A DNA stretch of 64,000 nt from the NCBI GenBank assembly GCA_027887005.1, contig JAPCJI010000007.1, forward strand, positions 1-64,000. The letters are read 5' to 3'. Shown piece by piece: positions 7,461 through 15,991 of this stretch. How positions within the stretch are numbered: the first letter of the stretch is position 1; each line of letters starts with the position of its first letter. The notes beneath the pieces were generated by a model. It searched no databases and had not been told where the DNA came from. It saw only the letters and a list, made by a program, of their open reading frames with translations. Source of the stretch: Nitrososphaerota archaeon. GTDB lineage: Archaea > Thermoproteota > Nitrososphaeria > Nitrososphaerales > Gagatemarchaeaceae. The position numbers and the translations under genes were made by a program.

Positions 7461-8237
7461 GTGAACTACGAGACAATAGCGGCCTCGAAAGAGGGCGCGC
7501 TGGGTGTGATTACACTCAGCCGGCCCGATGCGATGAACGCGCTGAACACCAAAATGGTCAATGAGCTCGTTTCTGCGCTTGGGGAGTTCGAGACGGACGA
7601 CGGGGTGAGATGCGTTGTGATTGCGGGGAGCGAGAGGGCGTTTTCTGCGGGGGCCGACATCAAAGAGATGGCGGACATGACGGCGGTCCAGATGACGATG
7701 ACTGGTCACTTCTTCCCGCTGTGGGACCGTGTGGGGAGGTACCCGAAGCCGATAGTCGGGGCATTGAGCGGTTTCGTCCTGGGAGGAGGGCTGGAGCTGG
7801 CGATGTGCTGCGACGTCCTGATAGCGTCTGAGACGGTCCAGCTCGGCCAGCCGGAAATCGACATCGGCGTCATCCCGGGGGGAGGGGGGACCCAGAGGTT
7901 GACCAGGGCAGTCGGGAAGTACAAGGCGATGGAGATGGTACTCACGGGGAAGAGGATCGGGGCAGAGGAGGCGAAGACCCTCGGGCTAGTAAGCAGGGTC
8001 GTGCCGAAGGAGGCGTACCTGACGGAAGCGAAGAAGGTGGCCAACGAGATAGCTGCGAGGTCCCCGGTGGCGGTCCGGCTGGCAAAGATGGCGGTCAACA
8101 AAGCCTTCGAGATGGGGCTCTCCGACGGCCTGGACTTCGAAAGGGAGCTCTTCTATTTGCTCTTCGCGTCCGAGGACAAGGTGGAGGGAATGAAGGCATT
8201 CATGGAGAAGCGCAAGCCGGAATTCAAGGGGAAGTAG
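7461..8237 (+). CDS. Enoyl-CoA hydratase (crotonase family)
   Basis: 258 aa, GTG start about 28 bases after a TATA-like GTTTTTAC (7430-7436), so probably leaderless. Both catalytic glutamates of true hydratases are present: in LGGGLELAM (about 113) and in QPEIDIGVIPGGGGTQ (about 133). The oxyanion-hole segment is AFSAGADIKEM. Hydrates trans-2-enoyl-CoA to 3-hydroxyacyl-CoA, the substrate of the dehydrogenase at 5615. The next crotonase starts on the base after its stop codon. Confidence 0.9.
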   Translation: MNYETIAASKEGALGVITLSRPDAMNALNTKMVNELVSALGEFETDDGVRCVVIAGSERAFSAGADIKEMADMTAVQMTMTGHFFPLWDRVGRYPKPIVGALSGFVLGGGLELAMCCDVLIASETVQLGQPEIDIGVIPGGGGTQRLTRAVGKYKAMEMVLTGKRIGAEEAKTLGLVSRVVPKEAYLTEAKKVANEIAARSPVAVRLAKMAVNKAFEMGLSDGLDFERELFYLLFASEDKVEGMKAFMEKRKPEFKGK

Positions 8238-9032
8238 TTGAACCTCGAGACTGTGAAGACGGAGGCGAAAAAAGGGGTCTACTGGATCACTCTAAACCGG
8301 CCCGACAAGCTGAACGCCTTCAATGAGCAGATGGGAATCGACCTGATGGAGGCACTCAAGGAGGGGGAGAAGGCGACTGAGGTGCGCTGTCTGGTCCTGA
8401 CCGGGGAAGGGAGGGCGTTTTCCGTAGGTGAGGACCTGAACACCAACAGGGCGAGCTACGACAGCGGGAAGCCGAACCTGCTTGGAGAGGTCCTCAAGAG
8501 GAAATACAACCCGATTGTTCAGCGGATTAGGAAGATGGACAAGCCGGTCCTGGCTGGGGTGAATGGAGTGACCGCAGGAGCGGGGCTGGGGTTGGCGCTG
8601 GCTTGCGACATGAGGGCAGCTTCGGAAAAGGCGACGTTCCACGAAGCGTTCATCAAGGTGGGCCTGGCGCCGGACTCGGGTACCAGCTTCTGGCTGACGA
8701 GGATCCTGGGCCTCGCCAAGGCGATGGAGGTGGGGCTCCTGGGGGAGCCCATCGGTTCCACCATGGCGCTGAACCTGGGCCTGGTGAACTGGGTCTTCCC
8801 TGACGACAGGTTCAGGGACGAGCTCATCGAGATCGCCGAAAGACTGGCATCAGGTCCGACCCGAGCGATGGGACTTACAAAGAGGGCTCTCAACAGGGCC
8901 ATTGTCGTGGACATGGACTCAGCCCTGGAGTATGAGACTTACCTGCAGGACATAGCGGGGAGGACGAAGGACCACGTCGAAGGAGTCAGGGCCTTCTTCG
9001 AGAAACGGGAAGCGAACTTTTCGGGTCAATAG
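8238..9032 (+). CDS. Crotonase-family isomerase, PaaG-like
   Basis: 264 aa, TTG start directly abutting the preceding stop. The glutamate of the first catalytic position is absent (TAGAGLGLALACD) and the second site reads KVGLAPDSGTSFWL, matching the aspartate-containing motif of PaaG-type 1,2-epoxyphenylacetyl-CoA isomerases and delta-enoyl-CoA isomerases. It therefore more likely shifts a double bond or rearranges a ring epoxide than hydrates. No PaaABCDE epoxidase is in the window, so enoyl-CoA isomerisation of unsaturated acids is equally possible. Translationally coupled to the hydratase. Confidence 0.8.
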   Translation: MNLETVKTEAKKGVYWITLNRPDKLNAFNEQMGIDLMEALKEGEKATEVRCLVLTGEGRAFSVGEDLNTNRASYDSGKPNLLGEVLKRKYNPIVQRIRKMDKPVLAGVNGVTAGAGLGLALACDMRAASEKATFHEAFIKVGLAPDSGTSFWLTRILGLAKAMEVGLLGEPIGSTMALNLGLVNWVFPDDRFRDELIEIAERLASGPTRAMGLTKRALNRAIVVDMDSALEYETYLQDIAGRTKDHVEGVRAFFEKREANFSGQ

Positions 9033-9062
9033 GAGGCGGCGCTTCTGGACACAGCAGGAATA

Positions 9063-9848
9063 ATGCAGCTCGCTCTGGGCATGGCCAGGATGTCGAAGGT
9101 CCCCGCGGACAGCGGGGTCTGGGTCCCAGGGAAGGATATCCAGAAGGTCCTCTTCGCATTGGACGCGGGAGCGCCCGAGCTCATTCTGGCGAAGGAAAAA
9201 GGATACGACCTGCTCATTGCGCACCACCCCGTCGGGCCGGCGAGGCTCACGTTCCCCCGGGTGGTCGAGAGACATGTCGGATTCATGATGGAGAAGGGAG
9301 TCCCAGAAGAGGTCGCGGAGAGGGCAACCGAGGAACTGGTGAGTAGGATCGAGGTCAAGGCCCATCCGACCAACTACCAGCAGGACGTGGACTTCGCGAA
9401 AAAGCTCGGGATCCCCTTCATGAACATACACTTGCCCATCGACCAAGTCACCAGGGAGTTCCTCCTGGGCGCCATCGGGAGGTCGAGGGCGAGGACGGTG
9501 GGGGAGCTCGTGGACAAGCTAGAGAGGATTCCAGAGTTCAGGAAGGCGAAGACACGAATCGAGGTCAGGATGGGGGAGAGGAAGGACCCCCTGGGCAAGT
9601 GGGTTCTCGTCTTCGCGGCAGGGACCAACGGCGGATTCCCGGTCGCGACAGCGTACTTCGACCACGGCATCGATACGGTGATCTACCTTCACATCGACTA
9701 CGACGAGCTCATTAGACTGAGGAAGGACTCCAAGGGAAGCCTTGTCGTGCTGGGTCACATGGCCGGAGATTCGATCGGGATCAACCTCTTTCTTCGGAAG
9801 CTGCGCACCAGGGGAATCAGGTCGGACACCCTCGGGGTAGTGCGCTAG
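9063..9848 (+). CDS. NIF3-like (NGG1-interacting factor 3) protein
   Basis: 261 aa. LLIAHHPVG (about 50-58) and LGHMAGDSIGINL (about 229-241) match the two metal-binding ends of the Nif3/YqfO fold, a dinuclear-metal protein of uncertain biochemical role. ATG start at 9063. It follows the PaaG-like gene by 30 bases in the same direction and may be part of that transcript, but its function does not connect clearly to acyl-CoA metabolism. Confidence 0.7.
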   Translation: MQLALGMARMSKVPADSGVWVPGKDIQKVLFALDAGAPELILAKEKGYDLLIAHHPVGPARLTFPRVVERHVGFMMEKGVPEEVAERATEELVSRIEVKAHPTNYQQDVDFAKKLGIPFMNIHLPIDQVTREFLLGAIGRSRARTVGELVDKLERIPEFRKAKTRIEVRMGERKDPLGKWVLVFAAGTNGGFPVATAYFDHGIDTVIYLHIDYDELIRLRKDSKGSLVVLGHMAGDSIGINLFLRKLRTRGIRSDTLGVVR

Positions 9849-9849
9849 G

Positions 9850-10105
9850 CTAAGCGGTCGGGAAGTCGCGAACTTTCCGCAGCGGCGAGAAGACGACCCA
9901 CAAGAAGGCGAAGGAAGCGAAGACTATCATGAGGCCAATCGTTAGATGAATCCCCAGAACAATGGAAAGCACTCCTCCGACAATCGAGCCGAGGGGATTG
10001 ACCCCCCAGACTATGGTCCGCATGGTGGCGTTCATTCTCCCCTGAAGTTCCCGGGAGACCAGGGTCTGTCTGTAGCTGACCTAGGTCATGTTGTAGATCA
10101 ATACC
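9850..10105 (-). pseudogene. C-terminal fragment of an MFS transporter, with a nonsense codon
   Basis: Reading the minus strand, about 85 codons give PVLIYNMT, then TAG, then VSYRQTLVSRELQGRMNATM and a hydrophobic tail ending at 9850. The YNxTQVSxRQ...RMNAT pattern is the typical junction of an MFS half, so the TAG has replaced the glutamine codon. Everything upstream of about 10105 is missing and replaced by unrelated sequence next to a transposase scar. This is a decayed gene, not a short functional protein. Confidence 0.7.
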
Positions 10106-10166
10106 GGTTCTGGGTAATCTGCGTCGGATTTCGGCGTCAGAGCAAGACTGGAAACTCTCGTCGAAT

Positions 10167-10394
10167 TCATACATCAAACTTCACCATCTTGGTTTCTGTC
10201 CACTCATGTCCGCAGTGTCTGCACTTGCAGGAATGCCTGTATTCCACGACCGCCTTTGGAATATCGATTGAATAGGGACGTCCTCGTGTTCCAGCGAAAG
10301 GCTCTCCCTTGTGGATTTCATCGCTCGCAACCTCTCTCTTGACTACCTGTTTCGTGAATGGTCGGTGGCATTTAGGGCAGAGGATGCTCAACAC
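10167..10394 (-). CDS. Small zinc-ribbon protein
   Basis: 75 aa from a GTG start. Two CxxC knuckles, CPKC (residues 6-9) and CRHC (about 58-61, preceded by another cysteine), are separated by about 48 residues rich in charged amino acids, and the chain ends in GHEWTETKMVKFDV. This is the layout of a four-cysteine zinc ribbon. It lies between a broken transporter and a broken IS6-type transposase on the same strand, so it may be cargo or debris of a mobile element. No function can be assigned. Confidence 0.5.
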   Translation of the reverse strand: MLSILCPKCHRPFTKQVVKREVASDEIHKGEPFAGTRGRPYSIDIPKAVVEYRHSCKCRHCGHEWTETKMVKFDV

Positions 10395-10427
10395 TCATTC
10401 TTGCCTTGCTTGCGTTCTGTATTAGGG

Positions 10428-10815
10428 TTAGACATTTGTTCTCCCCTGGGACTTCGATTCCCGCAAAGTCGGGTGGGTCTTTTCCTTCAAGGCCTCGTGA
10501 GGCCTAATGAAGTTGTGGAAGATTCGATAGCCAGTCAGGATGGGCGTGTCGGCTCTCTTGAGGCCTCTGAAGGTCTTTTCCCTGTCCCGAATCTCCCCGT
10601 TGAGCCTCTCCATCTTGTTGTTGTGGATTCTCCCCGCGAGGCGAATCTCCTTGATGTGGACTGGCTTCACCGCGTCGTCGTTGTAGGCGTTCCTGTATTC
10701 CTTCTTGAACGCCCGATGGTATGAGCCGAGGCCGTCAGTGATGAGGGTCTGAGGCTTTTTCCCCGCGACTTCCGCGCTCTTGACGAAGAGGCTTCTCGCA
10801 CGAAGAAGATAAGAG
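10428..10815 (-). pseudogene. IS6/IS240-type transposase fragment
   Basis: About 129 codons of the C-terminal catalytic half of a DDE transposase: TDGLGSYHRAFKKEYRNA contains the second Asp region, and HNNKMERLNGEIRDREKTFRG with the final Glu, then FHNFIRPHEAL, are hallmarks of archaeal IS6/IS240-like enzymes. The N-terminal HTH and first Asp are missing; homologous sequence stops at the start of the thiolase gene. No intact terminal inverted repeats are evident. The insertion scar therefore directly abuts, or provides, the thiolase promoter region. Confidence 0.75.
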
Positions 10816-12042
10816 ATGGCCGGTCGGCTCGAACCCATGGACGAAGCCAAGGCTGCCTACGTGGTAGAGGCAGTCAGGACACCGATCGGAAAGTACGGCG
10901 GGATTCTCCGCGACGTCAGGCCAGACGACCTCGGCGCACTCATGATTAGGAAGATTGTGGAGAGAACAAGGCTCGATTCTTCGGCGGTGGATGATGTTTA
11001 CTTTGGGTGCTCGAACCAGGGGGGAGAGGATAATCGCAACGTGGCGAGGATGGCGGTGCTTCTCGCAGGATTGCCTCACACGGTTCCCGGTGCGACTGTC
11101 AACAGGCTCTGCGGATCGGGGCTTGAGGCCGTGAATGACGCCGCCAGGGTCGTTCTCTCAGGAGAGGGAGATCTTTTGATCGCAGGAGGGGTCGAGAGCA
11201 TGACAAGGGCTCCTCTGGTTGGGCTCAAGCCAGAGCACGCTTACAAGAGGGGCGGCCTGACTCTGGTCGATAGCACCATAGGGTGGAGGTTTGCGAACCC
11301 CGCGTTCCCATCGGAGTATCCGCTCTACTCCATGGGGGAGACCGCAGAGAACCTCGCGGAGAAGTACAAGATCAGCAGAGAGGCACAGGACGAATTCGCA
11401 TTTGGCAGTCATCGGAAGGCCGTGGGGGCACAGGAATCGGGAAGGTTTGTTGAGGAAGTCATCCCCGTAAACACCTCAGAGTCGCCGGACGGAGTGGATT
11501 CTGACGAGGGGCCACGAAAGGACACGTCCCTTGAGAAGCTCGCGAAACTCAAGCCGGCGTTTAGAGAGCGGGGGACGGTCACAGCCGGGAACTCGTCCGG
11601 GATCAACGACGGGGCGGCCGCCATGTTGATAGCAAGTCATCAAGCGATCGAGAAGCATGGTTTGAAGCCCGTTGCCAAGTATCTGGGGAGCGTTACTGCG
11701 GGCGTCCACCCGAGCTACATGGGCATAGGACCTGTAGACGCTACGAATAAGCTGCTAGGGAGACTGGGAATGAAACTGGAGGAGTTCGGGGTCATCGAGA
11801 TCAACGAGGCGTTCGCAGCCCAAGTCCTCGCCTGCGTCGAGGAGATGCCAGGATTCGGGACGGAGAAAGTGAACCCGAACGGTGGAGCTATCGCGCTGGG
11901 GCACCCCCTGGGATGCAGCGGTGCGAGGCTGGTGACCACCCTTGTCTATGAGATGAAGAGGACGGGAAGTAGGTACGGCCTGGCGACCATGTGCATCGGG
12001 GTAGGCCAGGGAATCTCGACGGCCTTCGAGCTAGTGAAGTAA
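10816..12042 (+). CDS. Acetyl-CoA C-acyltransferase (thiolase)
   Basis: 408 aa. Catalytic cysteine in NRLCGSG (about 98), histidine in ALGHPLGCSG (about 361) and the second cysteine in TMCIGVGQG (about 392): all active-site residues of a biosynthetic/degradative thiolase are present. Catalyses thiolytic cleavage of 3-ketoacyl-CoA or condensation of acetyl-CoA. It completes the beta-oxidation set at 5615-9032. ATG at 10816 follows a purine-rich stretch; an ATG 21 bases further on (10837) is an alternative start closer to the family N-terminus. Its upstream region is formed by a truncated transposase. Confidence 0.92.
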   Translation: MAGRLEPMDEAKAAYVVEAVRTPIGKYGGILRDVRPDDLGALMIRKIVERTRLDSSAVDDVYFGCSNQGGEDNRNVARMAVLLAGLPHTVPGATVNRLCGSGLEAVNDAARVVLSGEGDLLIAGGVESMTRAPLVGLKPEHAYKRGGLTLVDSTIGWRFANPAFPSEYPLYSMGETAENLAEKYKISREAQDEFAFGSHRKAVGAQESGRFVEEVIPVNTSESPDGVDSDEGPRKDTSLEKLAKLKPAFRERGTVTAGNSSGINDGAAAMLIASHQAIEKHGLKPVAKYLGSVTAGVHPSYMGIGPVDATNKLLGRLGMKLEEFGVIEINEAFAAQVLACVEEMPGFGTEKVNPNGGAIALGHPLGCSGARLVTTLVYEMKRTGSRYGLATMCIGVGQGISTAFELVK

Positions 12043-12078
12043 GAGTTATCTCCCAGCGAAGCTCTCCCGGCATTCGTC

Positions 12079-13539
12079 GTGCAGGCAGAAACTGTCCCCA
12101 CCTACGAGATGTTCATCGGGGGGGCCTGGGTCCCTTCGCATTCAGGCAGGATCTACCCAGTCTTCAATCCCGCATTGGGCCAGGTGCTCGCGCACGTTCC
12201 GAAGGGAGACGTGGACGACGTGAACACTGCGGTGGACGCGGCCAAGAAGGCGTTCGAGAACCCAGCCTGGAGGTCGATGGACCCAAGCAAGAGGGGGAGA
12301 ATCCTCTACAAGGTGTCGCAGGCCCTTCGGGAAAGGCTGGCCGACTTCGCGAAGCTTGAGACGTCGAACAATGGCAAACCCCTGGGCCAGGCGAAGGGGG
12401 ACGTGGCCATGGCAGCGCGCCACTTCGAATACTTCGCGGGGCTCGCCGACAAGATACAGGGGAGCACCATATCCGTGCCCGGAAACCGCCTTGATTATAC
12501 CGTCAAGGAACCGCTGGGGGTGACTGCCCATATCGTTCCCTGGAACTACCCCCTCGTGATGGCCGCGAGGAGCATGGCCCCTGCTCTGGCAGCTGGGAAT
12601 ACGGTTGTCGCGAAGCCGGCCTCTTTCACTCCGATAACCCTGCTCAAGTTCGCAGAAGTCTGCAAGGAAGCTGGACTTCCGGACGGAGTCGTCAATGTCA
12701 TCACCGGGGGCGGGGATGAGGTGGGGGGAGCACTGGCGAGGCACAGGGACGTCAAGCTGGTGGCTTTGACCGGGTCCGTGGAGACCGGGATGAGCGTGAT
12801 GGCCCTCGCCTCGACGAATCTGACCAGGACAGTGATGGAGCTGGGGGGGAAGAACCCGACAATGGTCTTCGGCGACGCCGACTTGGTCAAAGCTTCCAGG
12901 GGAGTGCTCAACGGGATATTCACCAACGCAGGGCAGATGTGTTGGGCGGGGTCGAGGCTTCTGGTGGAATCAGGGGTGAAGGACGCCCTCATGACCAAGC
13001 TCGTGGGCGGAGCGAAGTCCATGCGGCTCGGGAACGGTATGGAACCAGAAACGACCATGGGACCGCTGGTCGCAGACTCGCACAGGAGGAAGGTGGGCGG
13101 GTACGTGGAGCTTGGAATCGCCGAGGGGGCCAAGGTGGCGACGGGGGGGTCGGCCCCAGAGTCGGAGGGGCTCGGGACGGGCTACTTCTACAGCCCGACG
13201 ATACTCGACGAAGTTTCGCAGGACATGCGGGTGGCGAGGGAGGAGATTTTCGGACCGGTGCTCACGGTCACGACCTTCGAGACTCAGGATGATGCGGTGG
13301 CGAAAGCCAACGATTCGGACTACGGCCTATGGGCGGGCGTGTGGACAAAGGACTTGGCAAGGGCCCACAGGGTCGCAGGGTCGGTCGAGGCCGGGATAGT
13401 CACGATCAACGAAGAACCTCTCACGTTCCCGCAGACGCCCTTTGGGGGGTTCAAGAGGAGCGGGAACAGCTCGGAGCAGGGGATGGATGCGATTCATTCT
13501 TACGTCCGCGTGAAGAACGTCTCCGTGAACCTGGACTAG
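12079..13539 (+). CDS. NAD(P)-dependent aldehyde dehydrogenase
   Basis: 486 aa, GTG start. Standard ALDH fold with IVPWNYPL (about 152-159), general-base glutamate in ELGGKNP (about 254) and catalytic cysteine in NAGQMCWAG (about 288). Most like betaine-aldehyde or gamma-aminobutyraldehyde dehydrogenases in overall pattern, but substrate cannot be fixed. Follows the thiolase by 36 bases and probably shares its transcript. Convergent, with a 4-base overlap, with the cobalamin adenosyltransferase gene. Confidence 0.88.
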   Translation: MQAETVPTYEMFIGGAWVPSHSGRIYPVFNPALGQVLAHVPKGDVDDVNTAVDAAKKAFENPAWRSMDPSKRGRILYKVSQALRERLADFAKLETSNNGKPLGQAKGDVAMAARHFEYFAGLADKIQGSTISVPGNRLDYTVKEPLGVTAHIVPWNYPLVMAARSMAPALAAGNTVVAKPASFTPITLLKFAEVCKEAGLPDGVVNVITGGGDEVGGALARHRDVKLVALTGSVETGMSVMALASTNLTRTVMELGGKNPTMVFGDADLVKASRGVLNGIFTNAGQMCWAGSRLLVESGVKDALMTKLVGGAKSMRLGNGMEPETTMGPLVADSHRRKVGGYVELGIAEGAKVATGGSAPESEGLGTGYFYSPTILDEVSQDMRVAREEIFGPVLTVTTFETQDDAVAKANDSDYGLWAGVWTKDLARAHRVAGSVEAGIVTINEEPLTFPQTPFGGFKRSGNSSEQGMDAIHSYVRVKNVSVNLD

Positions 13540-14072
13540 GCCGACTTCCAGAGGTCTTCCTTCTTTCCTGCCTTCCTGTTCACACTCCGGGACAGGTTGA
13601 ACAGGTAGGACGAGAGCCTGTTGAAGAATGGCACCAGTTCAGTGTTCATGGGCTCGGCCTTCGAAGCGGTCAGTATCCGTCTTTCTGCCCTCCGGCAGAC
13701 GGCCCTGGCCAACTGCAGGTTGGCCCCGACGAGGGAACCGCCTGGAAGAATGAAGTTCTTCAACGTCGGCTGGCCCGCCAGGAGTCTGTCGGTCATGATC
13801 TCGAGCCGGGCGGTGTCTGCGCTGGAGATCCGCGGAACCGCCGTGGAGACTCCGAGCTCCGAAGCGGCGTCGGCGCCCGCCACAAAGAGCCATCGCTGGA
13901 CCTCCCTCAACTCAGCGTTGATCTTCCTGTTCTTCGACTGCGCTATGATGACCCCGAGAAGACTGTTGAGCTCGTCGATGGTGCCGTAGGCTTCGACGCG
14001 CGGAGAATCTTTTGGAACCCTTTTCGGCCCGTAGAGCGATGTCTCGCCCCTGTCGCCGCGCCGCGTGTACAA
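13536..14072 (-). CDS. Cob(I)alamin adenosyltransferase, PduO type
   Basis: 178 aa. The N-terminal TRRGDRGETSLYG (about 3-15) is the ATP-binding signature of PduO-type adenosyltransferases, and CRRAERRIL (about 126-134) is the conserved second motif. Makes adenosylcobalamin, needed for example by methylmalonyl-CoA mutase in propionyl-CoA use. TTG start at 14072; a TATA-like TTTATTTG lies about 25-30 bases upstream (14096-14103 on the minus strand), consistent with a leaderless transcript. Confidence 0.9.
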   Translation of the reverse strand: MYTRRGDRGETSLYGPKRVPKDSPRVEAYGTIDELNSLLGVIIAQSKNRKINAELREVQRWLFVAGADAASELGVSTAVPRISSADTARLEIMTDRLLAGQPTLKNFILPGGSLVGANLQLARAVCRRAERRILTASKAEPMNTELVPFFNRLSSYLFNLSRSVNRKAGKKEDLWKSA

Positions 14073-14167
14073 CGGGGTTCGGATTTAATCGCGTCAAATA
14101 AACAATGTTAAACCAAACAAGCACATCTTTTCCAGTAGGAAGGAATTTATGCGAACCTTCCAGGAAG

Positions 14168-14602
14168 ATGGAGGCGAATCGCACAACGACGTTCGACTTT
14201 GAAGCCGGACATCTGTACACCCCCCAGGAAGCGTCCAAACTCCTCCCGGACATCAAACCCAAGGTGAAGGAGCTGATCGAGAGGAAGAAGATGGTCGTCC
14301 AACTTCACACCGAGCTCGAGAGGTACAACCTTCTTGGCTTCAGGACGGCCGAGGTGGCGGAGAAGGCGGCCATCCTGGATGCGTTGGTGGAAGGGATGAC
14401 CAAGAAGATCGAGGAGTTGGAAGACCTTGGAGTGCAGGTGAAGGACCTGGACTTTGGGCTGATAGATTTCCCTGCCGAGAGGTATGGAGAACATGTGATG
14501 CTCTGCTGGAAGTATGGGGAAGCTGATGTCTCCTACTGGCACAAGCCCGACGAAGGCTACAACGGGCGCAAGCCGTTGAAGATTCAGCTCATCCAACCCT
14601 AG
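14168..14602 (+). CDS. DUF2203 family protein
   Basis: 144 aa from the ATG at 14168; homologous sequence starts with FDFEAGHLYTPQEASKLLPD. A long charged helical hairpin (about 25-90) is followed by DFGLIDFPAERYGEHVMLCWKYGE, the conserved end of DUF2203 proteins. No biochemical role is known for the family. An in-frame ATG 63 bases upstream gives residues unlike the family. Convergent with the amidohydrolase, overlapping by 4 bases. Confidence 0.75.
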   Translation: MEANRTTTFDFEAGHLYTPQEASKLLPDIKPKVKELIERKKMVVQLHTELERYNLLGFRTAEVAEKAAILDALVEGMTKKIEELEDLGVQVKDLDFGLIDFPAERYGEHVMLCWKYGEADVSYWHKPDEGYNGRKPLKIQLIQP

Positions 14603-15471
14603 CCGGCAAGGATTCGCCTGGCGTTCGTCGTAAGTAGCTTTTCTGCCACCCCGGGCTTCAGTCTCGGCCTGAGGTTCGCCTCGAAATCGTCCATCCATTC
14701 CTTCTGTCTCAGCATCGGGTAGTCTGTTCCGAACAAGAACCTGTCCTTGAGGATCCCGTTCAGGTAGGGCAAGACGCTCTGGGGGATGTATTTGGGTTTC
14801 CAGCCGGAAACGTCGATGGAAACATTGGGGTTGCGCAGGGCAGTGGCGATGGTCACGTCCGGCCAGGGCCACCCGAAGTGCGCCATGATGACCTTCAGGT
14901 CTGGGAAGTCCTGGCAGACTTCGTCGAAGAACTCCGGCTTGCTGTACTTGATGTCGCAGTCGCCAAGCCCGGTCGTGCCCGTGTGGAACAGAATCGGGAC
15001 CCCCGCATCCTGGCAGAACTCGTAGAGTGGATACATCCTCCGCTGGTCGTTGGGATAGACTGAGTTGGCGCTGCTGTGGATTTTCAAGCCACGGAGGCCG
15101 AGGTTCTTGACAGCCCTTCTAAGCTCGCGCACCCCCTCCGCGCCCGCATTGGGGTCGACCCCGGCGAAGGCTACGAGCCTGTCCCCCGACTTGCGTGCGA
15201 GTTCAGCGAGCTGGTCATTCTTCATGGTGTAGTTCCTGAAGCTGGAATTGTTCGTTGCGTGTGTGTCCTGGCCGAGGATGACCGCTATGTGGACTCCCGC
15301 CTCGTCCATCTCCTCCAGGAGCTGGTCTGTAGAGCTGGGAAGCTTTGACACGTCCACTTTGAAGAACCGACAGGCCTTCATGATGGGCCCGTTCTTCTTC
15401 ATGAAACTCCTCGTCCATGGATGGACATGAAAATCGATGGGCACGGGCCTCGCGGCCGGAGGTGCAATCAT
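14599..15471 (-). CDS. Amidohydrolase family (TIM-barrel metal-dependent hydrolase)
   Basis: 290 aa from the ATG at 15471, chosen because the barrel starts right after (PVPIDFHVHPW with the HxH metal motif, about residues 10-15) and longer starts run into the divergent peroxiredoxin gene. Further motifs: HSSANSVYPND, HFGWPWPD and FGTDYPML near the C-terminus carry the remaining metal and catalytic residues. The family (amidohydrolase 2) includes gamma-resorcylate and ACMS decarboxylases and lactonases. Role in aromatic acid metabolism is possible but unproven. Confidence 0.82.
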   Translation of the reverse strand: MIAPPAARPVPIDFHVHPWTRSFMKKNGPIMKACRFFKVDVSKLPSSTDQLLEEMDEAGVHIAVILGQDTHATNNSSFRNYTMKNDQLAELARKSGDRLVAFAGVDPNAGAEGVRELRRAVKNLGLRGLKIHSSANSVYPNDQRRMYPLYEFCQDAGVPILFHTGTTGLGDCDIKYSKPEFFDEVCQDFPDLKVIMAHFGWPWPDVTIATALRNPNVSIDVSGWKPKYIPQSVLPYLNGILKDRFLFGTDYPMLRQKEWMDDFEANLRPRLKPGVAEKLLTTNARRILAG

Positions 15472-15505
15472 TAAGTTTTTGTGATGGCTCGTTTGGGTTG
15501 GACAC

Positions 15506-15979
15506 ATGAAAGCATCCAAGGATTTGAAGGAAGGCGACCACGCCCCAGATTTCGAACTGCCGTCGTCCTCCGGGAACCCGGTCAGGCTCAGCTCACTTAG
15601 GGGCAAGAACGTCGTTCTCTACTTCTATCCCGAAGACGATACGTCCGGGTGTACGAGGGAGGCATGCTCGTTCCGGGACAACCTCCCCAAGTTCAAAGGC
15701 GTGGACGCTGTAATACTGGGCGTAAGCAAGGACTCGTTGGAGTCCCACAAGAAGTTCATCGACAAGTACTCTCTGAACTTCACGCTCCTGAGCGACGAAG
15801 GGCTGAAGGCGCACAAGCTCTACCACACTTGGAAGGAAAAGAACAACTACGGGAGGACCTACTGGGGAACCGAGCGGTCGACCTTCGTCATCGACAAGGG
15901 CGGGAAGATACGCAGAATATTCAGAAAGGTGAAGGTCGACGGGCACGACGCCGAAGTGCTCGAGACCCTGAGTTCTTAG
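15506..15979 (+). CDS. bcp: Peroxiredoxin, Bcp/PrxQ type
   Basis: 157 aa. The peroxidatic cysteine is in the DDTSGCTREACSF segment (about 46-58), with the resolving cysteine five residues later, the arrangement of atypical two-cysteine Bcp/PrxQ enzymes. Reduces hydroperoxides using thioredoxin-like donors in the cytoplasm. ATG start about 31 bases after an ATTAAGTTT element. Divergent from the amidohydrolase; the next gene starts 12 bases after its stop. Confidence 0.92.
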   Translation: MKASKDLKEGDHAPDFELPSSSGNPVRLSSLRGKNVVLYFYPEDDTSGCTREACSFRDNLPKFKGVDAVILGVSKDSLESHKKFIDKYSLNFTLLSDEGLKAHKLYHTWKEKNNYGRTYWGTERSTFVIDKGGKIRRIFRKVKVDGHDAEVLETLSS

Positions 15980-15991
15980 GAACGGAACCTC

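Noticed and set aside
13329-14111. Long open frame on the plus strand across the aldehyde dehydrogenase end and the cobalamin adenosyltransferase
   Set aside because: Frame-shifted and antisense shadow of two well-supported genes; no family features.
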